A stretch of DNA of 64,000 nt from Terribacillus halophilus (GTDB lineage: Bacteria; Bacillota; Bacilli; Bacillales; Amphibacillaceae), in NCBI RefSeq assembly GCF_900162685.1, contig NZ_LT727827.1:475971-539970 (forward strand), read 5' to 3'. This document shows positions 8,848-17,484 of this stretch, in pieces. The notes below the pieces were generated by a model, which was not told where the DNA came from, ran no database searches, and saw only the letters and a list, made by a program, of their open reading frames with translations. The position numbers and the translations under genes are program-made. How positions within the stretch are numbered: the first letter of the stretch is position 1; every line of letters starts with the position of its first letter.

Positions 8848-8872
8848 GTTTGCTTTTTCTCCCCTTGGGTAT
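8848..8872 (+). promoter_or_regulatory. candidate SigB promoter of the MHYT-GGDEF-EAL gene
   Basis: GTTTGC (8848-8853), a 13-base spacer and GGGTAT (8867-8872). The SigB consensus is GTTTAA-N12-15-GGGTAT, so the -10 box is exact and the -35 matches 4 of 6. It lies 49 bases before the ATG. Confidence 0.5.
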
Positions 8873-8920
8873 ACAATACTCCTAAGACTATAGAACTATC
8901 TAACAACTTGGAGGAACTAC

Positions 8921-10980
8921 ATGCAAGAAATCACTGGGACTTATAACGTCACCTTTGTCATCGTATCAATTATTATTGCTATTCTTTCATCCTATATCGC
9001 TTTGGATATGTGTTCCAGAATAAACCGGACCACCGGATGGCAAAAGTTTTATTGGTTTATATCCAGCTCGATCTTGATGGCACTCGGCATCTGGTCGATG
9101 CACTTTCTTTCCATGCTGGCTTATAAATTGCCGACACAAGTTACATACGAGCCGGGAATGGTCACCTTATCCGTAATTTGTGCATTTATAGGCACCTCAA
9201 TTGCCTTTTACCTCTCCTCTATCAGACTTACCGTTTTACGACTTATGGCGGGGGGTATTTGTATGGGAGCTGCAATAGCAAGTATGCATTATGTTGGCAT
9301 GATGGCCATGCGTCTGGATGGCTGATGCATCATAGCGGCTTATATTTCTACTTATCTATATTGATTGCTATTATAGCATCTTGTGTCGCCTTGCTGCTTT
9401 TCCACTACTTCCAGCACAATAACAGCCAGGCACAGCATCTATATAAATTGGCAAGTGCCATTACAATGGGTATTGCTATTTGTGGTATGCACTACACTGG
9501 AATGAAGGCCGCTGTTGTCCATGTGAACAGCCGCTCGATCTTGGCTGAACCCATTTCCACGCCAAATAATGTGAATCTAGCCATCAGTGTAATGATCGTT
9601 ATTCTGCTCACCCAAGTTTTAGCTTTCGTTTCCACTTCCACAGATCAGAAACTTGCTGAACAAGCAGATCAATTACACTATATCGCAAATCATGACGAAT
9701 TGACGAAAATACCGAACCGGCGTTATTTCGAACAACAGCTTCGTGACTATTTAGAGAATAGAGCAGACGAGACAGCCGCGCTGTTTTTTATGGATTTAGA
9801 CCGGTTTAAAGCAGTCAATGACACACTTGGTCATAAGTTCGGTGATAAACTGCTGCAGCTTGTGACATTACGGCTGTCCCGTATGCTGCCGAAACAAAGC
9901 GTGATTGCACGGCTTGGCGGAGATGAATTTACCTTGCTATATCCGGGAGCCACAAAGGAAAATGCAACCCAGCTCGCACAAGAAATTATTCAAAGTGTGG
10001 ACGAAGTCTTTTTTATTGAAGGAAGAAAAGTGAGTGTAAGTACTAGCGTTGGCGTAGCGTTAATTCCTGACAATGGGACGACCAGCAAAGAAGTAATGCG
10101 ATTTGCTGATATCGCCATGTACTTAGCAAAAGAAAGCGGTCGATCCAATTATAAATTTTTTGCTAATGAAACGTTACAAAACAAACAACCGCTCCTCCTA
10201 GAATCAGAGTTGTGCAGTGCTATTGCCAACGGAGAAATTCAAGTGTTTTTCCAGCCTAAAATGGCAAGCACGGGCGATTGTCTCTATGGCATGGAGGCAT
10301 TATGCCGCTGGATTCATCCTGTTCATGGGATAATTCAACCTTCACAATTTATCCCATTAGCAGAGAAAAACGGCGATATTGTCGCTCTCGACAGAAAAAT
10401 GATTGAGCTAGTATTCAGCGAAATGAACAAGGAAGCCTTCCGTGACTTGCATGTAGCAGTAAACATTAGTACACAGCAATTTTATAATAATCGTTTCGTC
10501 AGTTTTCTCCGTAAACAAATGCAAGACAATCCAAAAGTTGATGTATCCAAGCTAGAGATAGAAATAACAGAAGAAACAGCGATACAAGACGTGGAAGGTG
10601 CCGCCCAAACAATCACAGAACTAAAGGAGCTTGGCATTCGCATTGCATTGGATGATTTCGGGAAAGGGTTTAATAGCCTGAATTACTTGAAGCAGCTTCC
10701 TGTTGACACACTGAAAATTGATCGTGCATTCATTGCTAACCTGCCGGAAGATTTTCAAGACCAAGCTATCGTCTCTTCTATTGTAACTTTAGCGAAGAAA
10801 CTAGAACTTGCTATTGTGGCAGAAGGCGTGGAAAGTCAGGAACAATTGAATTGGGTACAAGATTTGAAATGTGATTATGCACAAGGTTATATGTTTAGCA
10901 AGCCTTTGCAAGTAAGTGATTTTCTTACATATCTGCAAGCTTTTAATAAGGAACATAAAAAGAAGGTGAGCCCTGTATAA
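8921..10980 (+). pseudogene. MHYT-GGDEF-EAL cyclic-di-GMP protein, frameshifted
   Basis: The first frame (8921-9325, 134 aa) encodes a membrane MHYT sensor with repeated SMHF/SMHY motifs and stops in the middle of it. The next frame continues the MHYT domain (GMHYTGMKAA), then GGDEF (ARLGGDEFTLL near 9910-9940) and EAL (GMEALCRW, EIEITEET, DDFGKGFNSL). Joining them needs a -1 shift near 9311-9323, consistent with a one-base deletion. Both catalytic motifs look intact and there is no obvious RxxD inhibitory site, so the ancestral protein could make and break c-di-GMP. The stop overlaps an ATG as TGATG at 9323-9327, so re-initiation could yield a truncated but catalytic second protein. Alternatives are a sequencing error or a true pseudogene. 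A SigB-like promoter precedes it. Confidence 0.8.
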
Positions 10981-11001
10981 CAGGGCTCACCTCCTTTTTT
11001 T
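10965..11001 (+). terminator. terminator of the GGDEF-EAL gene
   Basis: GGTGAGCCCTG (10965-10975) and CAGGGCTCACC (10981-10991) form a perfect stem followed by a T run. The left arm lies in the last codons of the gene and the T run ends at the guaD stop. Confidence 0.88.
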
Positions 11002-11470
11002 AATATTCGGCTTTATCTTCCTTTTCCATCCACGCTCTCATCGGATTCGCTGTGTCGCTTTCCTTTAGCTGGGTTGTATTTATTTTCCTCTCTTCGTATG
11101 GTTTATCTATTTCTTGATAAATAAAGTCATCATCAAATCCAATTTCTGCAGCGTCTTTTTTTGTGTAAGCAAAGTACAATGCTTTCGGACGTGCCCAATA
11201 AATTGCTCCTAAGCACATCGGACAAGGTTCGCAGCTCGAGTAGATCACACAATCCTCTAATTCGAAATGGCCGATATAGCTCGTGGCATTACGTATTGCC
11301 TGCATTTCGGCATGCGCTGTCGGGTCATGCAAATTGGTAACCAAGTTGGTCCCTTCTCCAATTATTTCATCACCTCGGACAATAACAGCACCGAATGGGC
11401 CACCCTTACCGCTTTGTACATTTTCTGCAGCAATTTTACATGTATAATCTATATAATATTGATGATTCAT
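11000..11470 (-). CDS. guaD: guanine deaminase
   Basis: 156-aa member of the cytidine deaminase superfamily, the same length as B. subtilis GuaD. The zinc site is PTAHAEMQAI with the catalytic Glu, plus SSCEPCPMCLGAIYWARP. The C-terminal GFDDDFIYQEIDKPYEER is the GuaD-type segment absent from tRNA adenosine deaminases. It converts guanine to xanthine and ammonia for purine nitrogen use. It is a single gene, divergent from hxlR, with no purine riboswitch visible upstream. Confidence is high because the C-terminal signature is specific. Confidence 0.92.
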   Translation of the reverse strand: MNHQYYIDYTCKIAAENVQSGKGGPFGAVIVRGDEIIGEGTNLVTNLHDPTAHAEMQAIRNATSYIGHFELEDCVIYSSCEPCPMCLGAIYWARPKALYFAYTKKDAAEIGFDDDFIYQEIDKPYEERKINTTQLKESDTANPMRAWMEKEDKAEY

Positions 11471-11569
11471 TCTGTTTCCCCCAATACATACTTTGTTTCA
11501 TTATAGGATTATTCTCAATATTTCGCCAGTTTGTAAGTATAGAATTAAGAGGGAATAGGAACAATATAC

Positions 11570-11598
11570 TTGTTACTTTTCGTAACCTCGTTTATAAT
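11570..11598 (+). promoter_or_regulatory. promoter and palindromic operator of the HxlR gene
   Basis: TTGTTA (11570-11575), 17 bases and TATAAT (11593-11598) make a near-ideal SigA promoter. GTTAC (11572-11576) and GTAAC (11582-11586) form an inverted repeat with 5-base spacing across the -35 and spacer. That is the expected place for an autoregulatory HxlR-family repressor to bind. Confidence 0.65.
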
Positions 11599-11647
11599 TA
11601 GGAAATAACAGATAAAGTAAACAGTGCTTTTACAGAGGTGATGATAG

Positions 11648-11983
11648 ATGAAATCTGCAGATTTATGTCCACGTTTTGAAACAGGAATGGAGCTCCTGAG
11701 TAAACGTTGGAATGGCTTTATCATTTTCCGCCTCTTAGAAGGATCACAGCGTTTCTCTGAATTGGAATCTTCCTTGCCAATCAGCGGCCGGCTGCTTTCA
11801 GAAAGACTGAAAGAGCTGGAAGCAGCAGGTATTACTACAAGAACAGTATATCCGGACACACCTGTCCGTATTGAATATGAACTGACCGAAAAAGGTCGCG
11901 CATTGCGCCCTGTGATCACTTCCATAAGAGAATGGGCGGAGAAATGGGTTAACCCGGAAGAATTAGACTCGATGAATCAATAA
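11648..11983 (+). CDS. HxlR-family winged-helix regulator
   Basis: 111 aa with the HxlR domain: CPRFETGMELLSKRW at the N-terminus (usually a Cys near the start), then SQRFSELESSLPISGRLLSERLKELEAAG, the wing, and a C-terminal helix that forms the dimer. HxlR proteins are homodimeric regulators, often redox- or electrophile-responsive through an N-terminal Cys; Cys8 here is a candidate. AGAGGTGATGATAG precedes the ATG. An inverted repeat GTTAC-N5-GTAAC overlaps its own promoter, so autoregulation is likely. The nearest possible partner is divergent guaD, but no target is proven. Confidence 0.85.
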   Translation: MKSADLCPRFETGMELLSKRWNGFIIFRLLEGSQRFSELESSLPISGRLLSERLKELEAAGITTRTVYPDTPVRIEYELTEKGRALRPVITSIREWAEKWVNPEELDSMNQ

Positions 11984-11991
11984 ATAGCTCG

Positions 11992-12025
11992 AAAACCTGA
12001 CCTCTCTGATAGGACAGGTTTTTTT
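11992..12025 (+). terminator. terminator of the HxlR gene
   Basis: AAAACCTGACC pairs with GGACAGGTTTT (one mismatch), followed by a T run. Confidence 0.75.
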
Positions 12026-12067
12026 GTTGCTTATTTATTCTGAATAATAAAAATATTAATAACATAG

Positions 12068-12093
12068 GCTTTACAACCTTCTGTAACGGGTAT
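12068..12093 (+). promoter_or_regulatory. candidate SigB promoter of two small membrane-protein genes
   Basis: GCTTTA (12068-12073), a 14-base spacer and GGGTAT (12088-12093). The -10 matches SigB exactly and the -35 matches 4 of 6 bases. AGGAGGTGG and the ATG at 12133 follow within 40 bases. Confidence 0.4.
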
Positions 12094-12132
12094 ATAGTTG
12101 AAGGATATTAAAGGATAGGAGGTGGTGAGGAA

Positions 12133-12435
12133 ATGCAACGCAAAGCTGCTCTTTTGTTTATCGGTCTATTGCTGTCGGTAATGCTTCAATTAATGCTCGT
12201 ACATCCATCACATTATTGGAAGACAAACGACATTGAGCCCCAGCATGTTGTTAGTCATAAGGCCGATCTGCCGGATGATGAAAAGCACTGGTTTCCGATG
12301 CTAGCACAAACAGCAGTCCTGCTTCTTCTCCCGTTACTGCTTACTGGGAATATAATGCAAGCACGTTCGATGCAGACGAAACAGACGCTCCGGCATTTCC
12401 TGCTAGCCGTCTTCTATCAATCGAGTTACCGCTGA
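12133..12435 (+). CDS. small two-helix membrane protein, unknown
   Basis: 100 aa; no family recognised. Membrane segments lie at about residues 5-25 and 55-75, joined by a polar, His-containing extracytoplasmic-type loop (HPSHYWKTND, HVVSHKADLP). The C-terminal tail is basic. The ribosome binding site AGGAGGTGG is very strong and 7 bases from the ATG, which supports a real gene. A SigB-like promoter stands upstream, and a second tiny hydrophobic-protein gene follows after 54 bases, so the pair may be a stress-induced unit. Function cannot be inferred. Confidence 0.6.
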   Translation: MQRKAALLFIGLLLSVMLQLMLVHPSHYWKTNDIEPQHVVSHKADLPDDEKHWFPMLAQTAVLLLLPLLLTGNIMQARSMQTKQTLRHFLLAVFYQSSYR

Positions 12436-12489
12436 ATAGGCTCCCTTTGTTGCTTAAAGGTTCTTAGCATTCCAAAGGAGGGGACGAAA

Positions 12490-12612
12490 ATGTTTGTGGC
12501 AAGAGCGATCATCGTCGTAGCATTTTCCATTAGTGCACTATCTATCTTTGCTTTTCAAGGTGTCGAATTAGTGCATGCCATTTCTGACCTATTCAGCAAT
12601 AAAAAAGGTTAA
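12490..12612 (+). CDS. 40-aa hydrophobic peptide, unknown
   Basis: Short frame (40 aa) starting MFVARAIIVVAFSISALSIF, with one membrane-spanning segment and a charged end (SNKKG). AAAGGAGGGG ends 5 bases before the ATG, an excellent ribosome binding site, and a strong terminator follows immediately, so this looks like a true gene despite its size. It probably shares the transcript of the 100-aa gene upstream. No homologue is recognised. Confidence 0.55.
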   Translation: MFVARAIIVVAFSISALSIFAFQGVELVHAISDLFSNKKG

Positions 12613-12614
12613 TC

Positions 12615-12650
12615 AAAAAGAGCGTATTCTGAGGGGAGTACGCTCTTTTT
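12615..12650. terminator. bidirectional terminator
   Basis: AAAAAGAGCGTA (12615-12626) and TACGCTCTTTTT (12639-12650) pair perfectly between the tiny membrane gene and the convergent oxidase gene. Confidence 0.88.
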
Positions 12651-12654
12651 CTGT

Positions 12655-14016
12655 TTAATCGACTAGTTTACCTGGGTTCATGATGCCGTGCGGATCAACA
12701 GCTCGTTTAATGGTACGCATTAATTCATATGCTGTGCCGTGTTCCAACTCTTGATACTTCTTCTTACCAACTCCTACACCATGCTCCCCTGTGCACGTTC
12801 CTTCATTCGCCAGCGCATAATCTACTACGGATGCATGCAGCTGTTTTGCAGCCGATACTTCCGTCGCGTTATGAAAGTCCACCATAGCAATAATGTGGAA
12901 ATTCCCATCTCCGACATGTCCGACGATACCAGCCTCTAGACCACTTTCTTCTATAGATTGTCTGGCATGTAAAATTGCGTCGGAAAGTTTGGATATTGGA
13001 AGGCAAACATCTGTCACAAGCATCTGCTTCGTTGGTGCAGCTTGTATGTAGTAGTAAGCCAGGTTATGTCGAGCGTCCCATAACCGCTCCTGTGCCGCAG
13101 GATCTGTCTCTGCGAGAAAATCTGCTACCTCAAAGGATTTCAGCAGCTGCTCCATCCGGTCCATTTGCTGCCGAAGATGCACTGCCTCTCCATTTAGTTC
13201 AAAAAAAATAGTTGGCTGTTCCTTGTACGTTGTATTTGCGAATTGATTTACATGGGCTACGGATGCGGCATCTACGAATTCAATCCTTGCCAAGTCTAAC
13301 CCTGCTGTACGAAGTCTTACGACAGCTGTTACAGCTTCTTCAAAATCATGAAAGACAGCTCGTGCAGCCACTGTAGCTTCCGGGATTGGGTACACACGAA
13401 GAGTCAATTCCGTTACGACCCCCAGTACACCTTCCGATCCAGCAAACAAGCCAGAAAGATGCAATCCAGAAGAAGACTTCAATGCCTTTGATCCAGTATG
13501 AATTATCTCTCCACTCGGCAGCACAACTTCCATATCTAAAATATTATCCCGCATTGTACCGTATTTTACTGTGTAAGAGCCGCTGGCATTCGTCCCTGCC
13601 ATACCTCCAAGCGCAGCTTCAGCTCCTGGATCTACACTGAAGAATAAACCATGCTTCTTCAGTGCATCATTCAATTGAAACTGTGTCAGGCCAGCACCAG
13701 CCACTACATACCCATCTGTCTCTTCTATGGTTTTTAATTGATTCATTAATCCTAAATCTAATGAAATACCGCCGTTATAGGGAATAGCATGTCCTTCCAG
13801 GCTGGATCCTTTACCAAAAGGCGTGACAGGTATTCCATGTTCATTTGCAAACGAAAGAATAGCACTTACTTCTTTTGTACTTTCCGGAAAGACAACGACG
13901 TCGGGATCAGCTGCAGGATGATAAGATGCATCCTGATTATGCTGACTTATGACAGACGCAGCAGTAGATACCCTTCCCGAGTGAATTAATTTGCCTAGTT
14001 CTTTCACGATATCCAT
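12655..14016 (-). CDS. FAD-linked 2-hydroxyacid oxidase (GlcD / D-lactate dehydrogenase type)
   Basis: 453-aa flavoprotein. The N-terminal PCMH-type FAD-binding domain has PFGKGSSLEGH near residue 77 and the diphosphate segment GGMAGTNASGSYTVKYG. The C-terminal FAD-oxidase domain has HVGDGNFH (substrate and metal-binding histidines) and CTGEHGVGVGKKKY, ending in MNPGKLVD. These enzymes oxidise glycolate or D-lactate to glyoxylate or pyruvate. The frame opens at GTG 14028, but that codon is part of the ribosome binding site AAGGTGGAG, so the ATG at 14016 is preferred. No glcE/glcF partners are adjacent, so it resembles single-subunit D-lactate dehydrogenases. Confidence 0.85.
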   Translation of the reverse strand: MDIVKELGKLIHSGRVSTAASVISQHNQDASYHPAADPDVVVFPESTKEVSAILSFANEHGIPVTPFGKGSSLEGHAIPYNGGISLDLGLMNQLKTIEETDGYVVAGAGLTQFQLNDALKKHGLFFSVDPGAEAALGGMAGTNASGSYTVKYGTMRDNILDMEVVLPSGEIIHTGSKALKSSSGLHLSGLFAGSEGVLGVVTELTLRVYPIPEATVAARAVFHDFEEAVTAVVRLRTAGLDLARIEFVDAASVAHVNQFANTTYKEQPTIFFELNGEAVHLRQQMDRMEQLLKSFEVADFLAETDPAAQERLWDARHNLAYYYIQAAPTKQMLVTDVCLPISKLSDAILHARQSIEESGLEAGIVGHVGDGNFHIIAMVDFHNATEVSAAKQLHASVVDYALANEGTCTGEHGVGVGKKKYQELEHGTAYELMRTIKRAVDPHGIMNPGKLVD

Positions 14017-14367
14017 GAGTAACTCCACCTTCCCTCTTTACTTTATAAGCTTAACATGAGGGTAAAAGTTTAAAAAGCCAAACAGTCAGAATAATTAAAC
14101 ATAAAATAAAAAGTTAGTTAATGTATACTTTACTAAGTAAAAAAAATAATAACAAAGTAAAAATACATTTTACTTCACATCTGTAAAATACCTTCACACC
14201 GCGGTTTACAATACTGTTTAAAAGTATGTGAAATAACACACAAACTCAACAAATGCAATAGTCGTTTTAAATACTTTGTTAAAATTGATTAACAATTGTA
14301 AAGTGATAGAATTGATTGTGGCAGTTACAAAAGGTAAGTAATCATTCGAAAAGGTGGAATTTTAGAT
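14017..14367. other. AT-rich intergenic control region between the oxidase and malic enzyme genes
   Basis: 351 bases without a gene, holding the divergent promoters. A likely SigA promoter for the malic enzyme is TTGATT (14285-14290), 16 bases, TAGAAT (14307-14312). ATGTGAAATAACACACAA at 14227-14244 matches 15 of 18 bases of a Rex-type site. Several short A/T-rich repeats containing ACTTTACT and AAGTAAA lie at 14120-14180. Confidence 0.45.
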
Positions 14368-16059
14368 ATGAATATATATCGTAATAATGAAGATGGATCG
14401 ATATCCACTTCTCTAAGAGGCAAGAACTTAATCTCAAATCCTTTTCTAAATAAAGGTGTCGCTTTTACAAAAGAAGAGCGTGCAGAACTTGGTCTTGATG
14501 GCGTTCTACCAGCGACTGTTTTAACATTAGACGAGCAGGTTAAGCGTGCTTACGAACAGTACAATGCACAGCCGAATAATCTATTAAAAAACAACACATT
14601 AAATCAGCTTTACAACCGTAACGTTGTACTTTACTATCGCCTTCTTACAGATCATTTGAGCGAAATGCTTCCGGTTGTTTATACTCCTACTGTTGGACAA
14701 GCTATCCAGGAATACAGCCATGAGTACCAACGTCCAGGCGGTGTTTATCTTGATATCAACAATCCAGACAACATCGAACAAGCATACGACAACACATTGC
14801 TTAACACAGATGAAATTGACTTGATTGTTGTAACAGACTCCGAAAGTATCCTTGGAATTGGTGACTGGGGTGTTGGCGGTCTGAATATCGCTATCGGTAA
14901 GCTAGCTGTTTATACAGCTGCTGCAGGAATTGACCCTAACCGTGTACTTCCAGTTGTAATTGATGCAGGTACAGATAACGATGAATTACTTAACGACCCA
15001 CTTTATGTCGGTAATCGTCATAAACGTGTACGCGGTGAACAGTACGATCAGTTTATCGATGCATTCATTAGTAAAACTGTAGAGAAATTCCCTAACGTTC
15101 TATTGCACTGGGAAGACTTCGGTAACCGTAATGCACGTAACATCATTGATAAATACGGCGATAAAATCCTTACTTTCAATGACGATATACAAGGTACTGG
15201 TGCCATCACACTAGCAGCTGTTATGAGTGCTTCCAAAGTAACTGGAACACCAATCAGCGAACAGCGTGTTGTTGTCTTTGGACCTGGTTCTGCTGGTATC
15301 GGTAATGCGGACCAAATCGCAGCAGCTATGGTTCTTGATGGTATCTCTAAAGAAGATGCAGCGAATAACTTCTGGGCAATTGACCAGCGCGGTCTATTGA
15401 CTGACGATATGGATGGTATTGCTGACTTCCAGAAACCATACCTGCGTTCAGCTGATGAAGTAAAAGATTGGAATAAAGAAGATGGCATCATTGGTCTTGC
15501 GGAAGTTATCCGCCAAGTTAAACCAACAATTCTAATTGGTACATCCGGACAAGCTGGTGCGTTCAGTGCGGAAATCATTAAAGAAATGGCAAAACATGTA
15601 GAACACCCAGTGATTATGCCAATGTCCAATCCAACACCACTAGCCGAAGCAATTCCAAAAGACTTGCTTGAGTGGACAGACGGTAAAGCATTGATTGCAA
15701 CAGGAAGTCCATTCGACCCTGTAGATTACAAAGGCACAACTTACTATATCGGACAAGCAAACAATGCATTTGCGTTCCCTGGTCTTGGACTTGGTTCCAT
15801 TGCTGTAAAAGCAAGCCGTATTACAGATGCTATGTTCGCAGCTGCAGCTAATGCAATTGCAGACATGGTCGTAAGCAACACCCATGGCGGTTCCTTGCTT
15901 CCAGCAATCAATGAGCTTCAACCTGTTTCAAGTGCTGTTGCAGAAGCAGTTGCTAAAGCAGCAATTGAAGACGGCGTATCTGATGCAAAACCTGAAGAGA
16001 TTAAAGACCTTCTAGCTCAATCTGCGTGGAAACCAGAATATACATCCATCAAAGGTTAA
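14368..16059 (+). CDS. maeA: NAD-dependent malic enzyme (or malolactic-type enzyme)
   Basis: 563 aa, full length for the malic enzyme family. The N-terminal domain has [16 protein letters not shown] and [18 protein letters not shown]. The metal-binding [10 protein letters not shown] and [11 protein letters not shown] come next, and the NAD-binding Rossmann turn is [11 protein letters not shown] near residue 305. The enzyme oxidatively decarboxylates malate to pyruvate. Malolactic enzymes (malate to lactate) share these motifs and cannot be fully excluded. The next gene is an auxin-efflux-carrier permease, as in the B. subtilis maeA-ywkB pair, which fits malate uptake and breakdown. AAAAGGTGGAA precedes the ATG. 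A Rex-like site upstream hints at NADH control. Confidence 0.88.
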   Translation: MNIYRNNEDGSISTSLRGKNLISNPFLNKGVAFTKEERAELGLDGVLPATVLTLDEQVKRAYEQYNAQPNNLLKNNTLNQLYNRNVVLYYRLLTDHLSEMLPVVYTPTVGQAIQEYSHEYQRPGGVYLDINNPDNIEQAYDNTLLNTDEIDLIVVTDSESILGIGDWGVGGLNIAIGKLAVYTAAAGIDPNRVLPVVIDAGTDNDELLNDPLYVGNRHKRVRGEQYDQFIDAFISKTVEKFPNVLLHWEDFGNRNARNIIDKYGDKILTFNDDIQGTGAITLAAVMSASKVTGTPISEQRVVVFGPGSAGIGNADQIAAAMVLDGISKEDAANNFWAIDQRGLLTDDMDGIADFQKPYLRSADEVKDWNKEDGIIGLAEVIRQVKPTILIGTSGQAGAFSAEIIKEMAKHVEHPVIMPMSNPTPLAEAIPKDLLEWTDGKALIATGSPFDPVDYKGTTYYIGQANNAFAFPGLGLGSIAVKASRITDAMFAAAANAIADMVVSNTHGGSLLPAINELQPVSSAVAEAVAKAAIEDGVSDAKPEEIKDLLAQSAWKPEYTSIKG

Positions 16060-16084
16060 GCTTTTATCGTAATTTCCTATGGTG

Positions 16085-16114
16085 CAGGTGACTCCTTCTA
16101 AAAGGAGGCACCTG
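16085..16114 (+). terminator. hairpin between malic enzyme and permease genes
   Basis: CAGGTGACTCCTT pairs with AAGGAGGCACCTG, with internal mismatches and only a weak T tract (TATTAATTTT). It may attenuate rather than end the transcript, lowering permease expression relative to the enzyme. Confidence 0.5.
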
Positions 16115-16165
16115 TATTAATTTTGACAACTTAAGCAATATAACTACTGAGGGAGTGGAAAAATC

Positions 16166-17131
16166 ATGAGTTTTGGTGAAATTTTCATCATTCTAATCCC
16201 GATTTTCTTCGTGATCCTACTTGGATTCATTGCCGGAAATCGTGGCATATTTAATAAAGAAACATCTAAAGGTATCAACACACTTGTAACAAAAATTGCA
16301 TTGCCGGCACACTTATTCGTTGGTATTACAACAACATCCCGTCAAACAATCTTCGATAAAGCTCCGTTTCTTGGAGCATTACTGATAGGTGTTATTGGAT
16401 TCTTCATCGTTGTACTTCTTGTCACAAAATGGACTTCTAAATATGATTTCGTACAGTCAACGATGTTCTCATTGAACTCAACACAGCCGACATTCGCCTT
16501 CATGGGTATCCCGGTTATGGGGAGTATCTTTGGTGCTGATGCCATTGCGATTCCAATCGCGTTAATGGGTATCATCGTAAACGCTGTACTAGATCCAATG
16601 TCTACTATCTTTGGTACAGTCGGTACACGTAACAAGAGTTCTGAGTCAAGTGAAAATAAAGAAAGCTTGCTAAAAGTAACAGGAAAGTCCATTCTTCATG
16701 GTCTTACTGAGCCACTAGCATGTGTTCCGATTATTGGTTTGATTCTAGTACTTGTCTTTAACTTCCACCTTCCGGAATTAGGAGATAAAGCACTTAGCCA
16801 GATCGGTGACGTTGTGTCTGGTGTAGCACTATTCGCAGTTGGTGTTACAATCGGTATTAACAAAATCAAACTTAGTTTCTCTGCATTCTCTATTGCTATA
16901 CTAAAAGCAGTCGTTCAGCCGCTTGCAATGGTTGGTATTGCATATGCACTTGGTTTGACACACAATGATTTCGTACAAGCAGTATTGCTTGTATCATTCC
17001 CAGGTTCTGCAGTTGCTACGATGATTGCAATTCGCTTCAAGAGCTTGGAAACAGAGGTTGCTTCTGCTTTCGTAATCAGCGCAATCCTGTCTATTGTCAC
17101 CTTGCCATTCTTAATCACAGCAATCATGTAA
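16166..17131 (+). CDS. ywkB: auxin efflux carrier (AEC) family malate permease
   Basis: 321-aa integral membrane protein with about ten hydrophobic segments arranged as two similar halves around a central polar loop (about residues 150-175, KSSESSENKES). The AEC family includes MleP/MaeP malate carriers. Polar breaks in membrane helices such as SLNSTQPTFAFMG and SFPGSAVATM are typical of the carrier core. Position after the malic enzyme gene with 106 bases between them supports malate or a related dicarboxylate as substrate. GAGGGAGTGG precedes the ATG. Substrate and direction are inferred from context. Confidence 0.82.
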   Translation: MSFGEIFIILIPIFFVILLGFIAGNRGIFNKETSKGINTLVTKIALPAHLFVGITTTSRQTIFDKAPFLGALLIGVIGFFIVVLLVTKWTSKYDFVQSTMFSLNSTQPTFAFMGIPVMGSIFGADAIAIPIALMGIIVNAVLDPMSTIFGTVGTRNKSSESSENKESLLKVTGKSILHGLTEPLACVPIIGLILVLVFNFHLPELGDKALSQIGDVVSGVALFAVGVTIGINKIKLSFSAFSIAILKAVVQPLAMVGIAYALGLTHNDFVQAVLLVSFPGSAVATMIAIRFKSLETEVASAFVISAILSIVTLPFLITAIM

Positions 17132-17135
17132 AAAC

Positions 17136-17172
17136 AAAAGGAGTATCCCTTATCAAGGGATACTCCTTTTTT
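17136..17172. terminator. terminator of the maeA-ywkB unit
   Basis: AAAAGGAGTATCCCT (17136-17150) and AGGGATACTCCTTTT form a long perfect stem with a four-base loop and T run. It also serves the convergent 49-aa gene. Confidence 0.9.
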
Positions 17173-17174
17173 GT

Positions 17175-17324
17175 CTATTTGGCAGCAGGAAGGTCATTGG
17201 GTTTTGACATTTCGTCTCGCAAGTAATCCATGTATCGTTCCAACGTTGACAGAATCTCCGTACGCTCATCGTCCGACAAATCACCCGCATGCTGCAAGTT
17301 CTTCGTAAATGGATTTGCACTCAC
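17175..17324 (-). CDS. 49-aa hydrophilic protein with a SigB-like promoter, unknown
   Basis: GTG-started frame of 49 aa (begins MSANPFTKNLQHAGDLSDDE), entirely polar, likely helical in the middle (ERTEILSTLERYMDYLRDEM). AAGGAAGG ends 7 bases before the GTG, a good ribosome binding site. A SigB-type promoter lies at 17372-17396, and the shared terminator follows directly. This is below usual gene-finder size but carries all the signals of a gene. It may be a small general-stress protein; no family is recognised. Confidence 0.6.
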   Translation of the reverse strand: MSANPFTKNLQHAGDLSDDERTEILSTLERYMDYLRDEMSKPNDLPAAK

Positions 17325-17371
17325 TTTGTTTCCTTCCTTTCTTTTAGTTAATATCTGTGGGTAACTACTGT

Positions 17372-17396
17372 ATACCCGCTCATGCGGAAAAGAAAC
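17372..17396 (-). promoter_or_regulatory. candidate SigB promoter of the 49-aa gene
   Basis: On the minus strand GTTTCT (17396-17391), 13 bases and GGGTAT (17377-17372). The -10 is exact and the -35 matches 4 of 6 bases. Confidence 0.5.
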
Positions 17397-17446
17397 TTAT
17401 GTAATGTTTTTGTAACAGAATATTCTAATAATTATATATATATAAT

Positions 17447-17484
17447 TAGCCGTTGTCTACACAAAAACAACGGCTATTTTTTAT
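17447..17484. terminator. hairpin terminator near the nitroreductase end
   Basis: TAGCCGTTGT (17447-17456) pairs with ACAACGGCTA (17467-17476), followed by a T run on the plus strand. On the minus strand, the direction of the nitroreductase gene, the tail is AT-rich but not a clean T run. Confidence 0.6.

Noticed and set aside
15048-15629. 193-codon open frame on the minus strand
   Set aside because: Lies wholly antisense to the malic enzyme gene, whose motifs are clear; no ribosome binding site or family.
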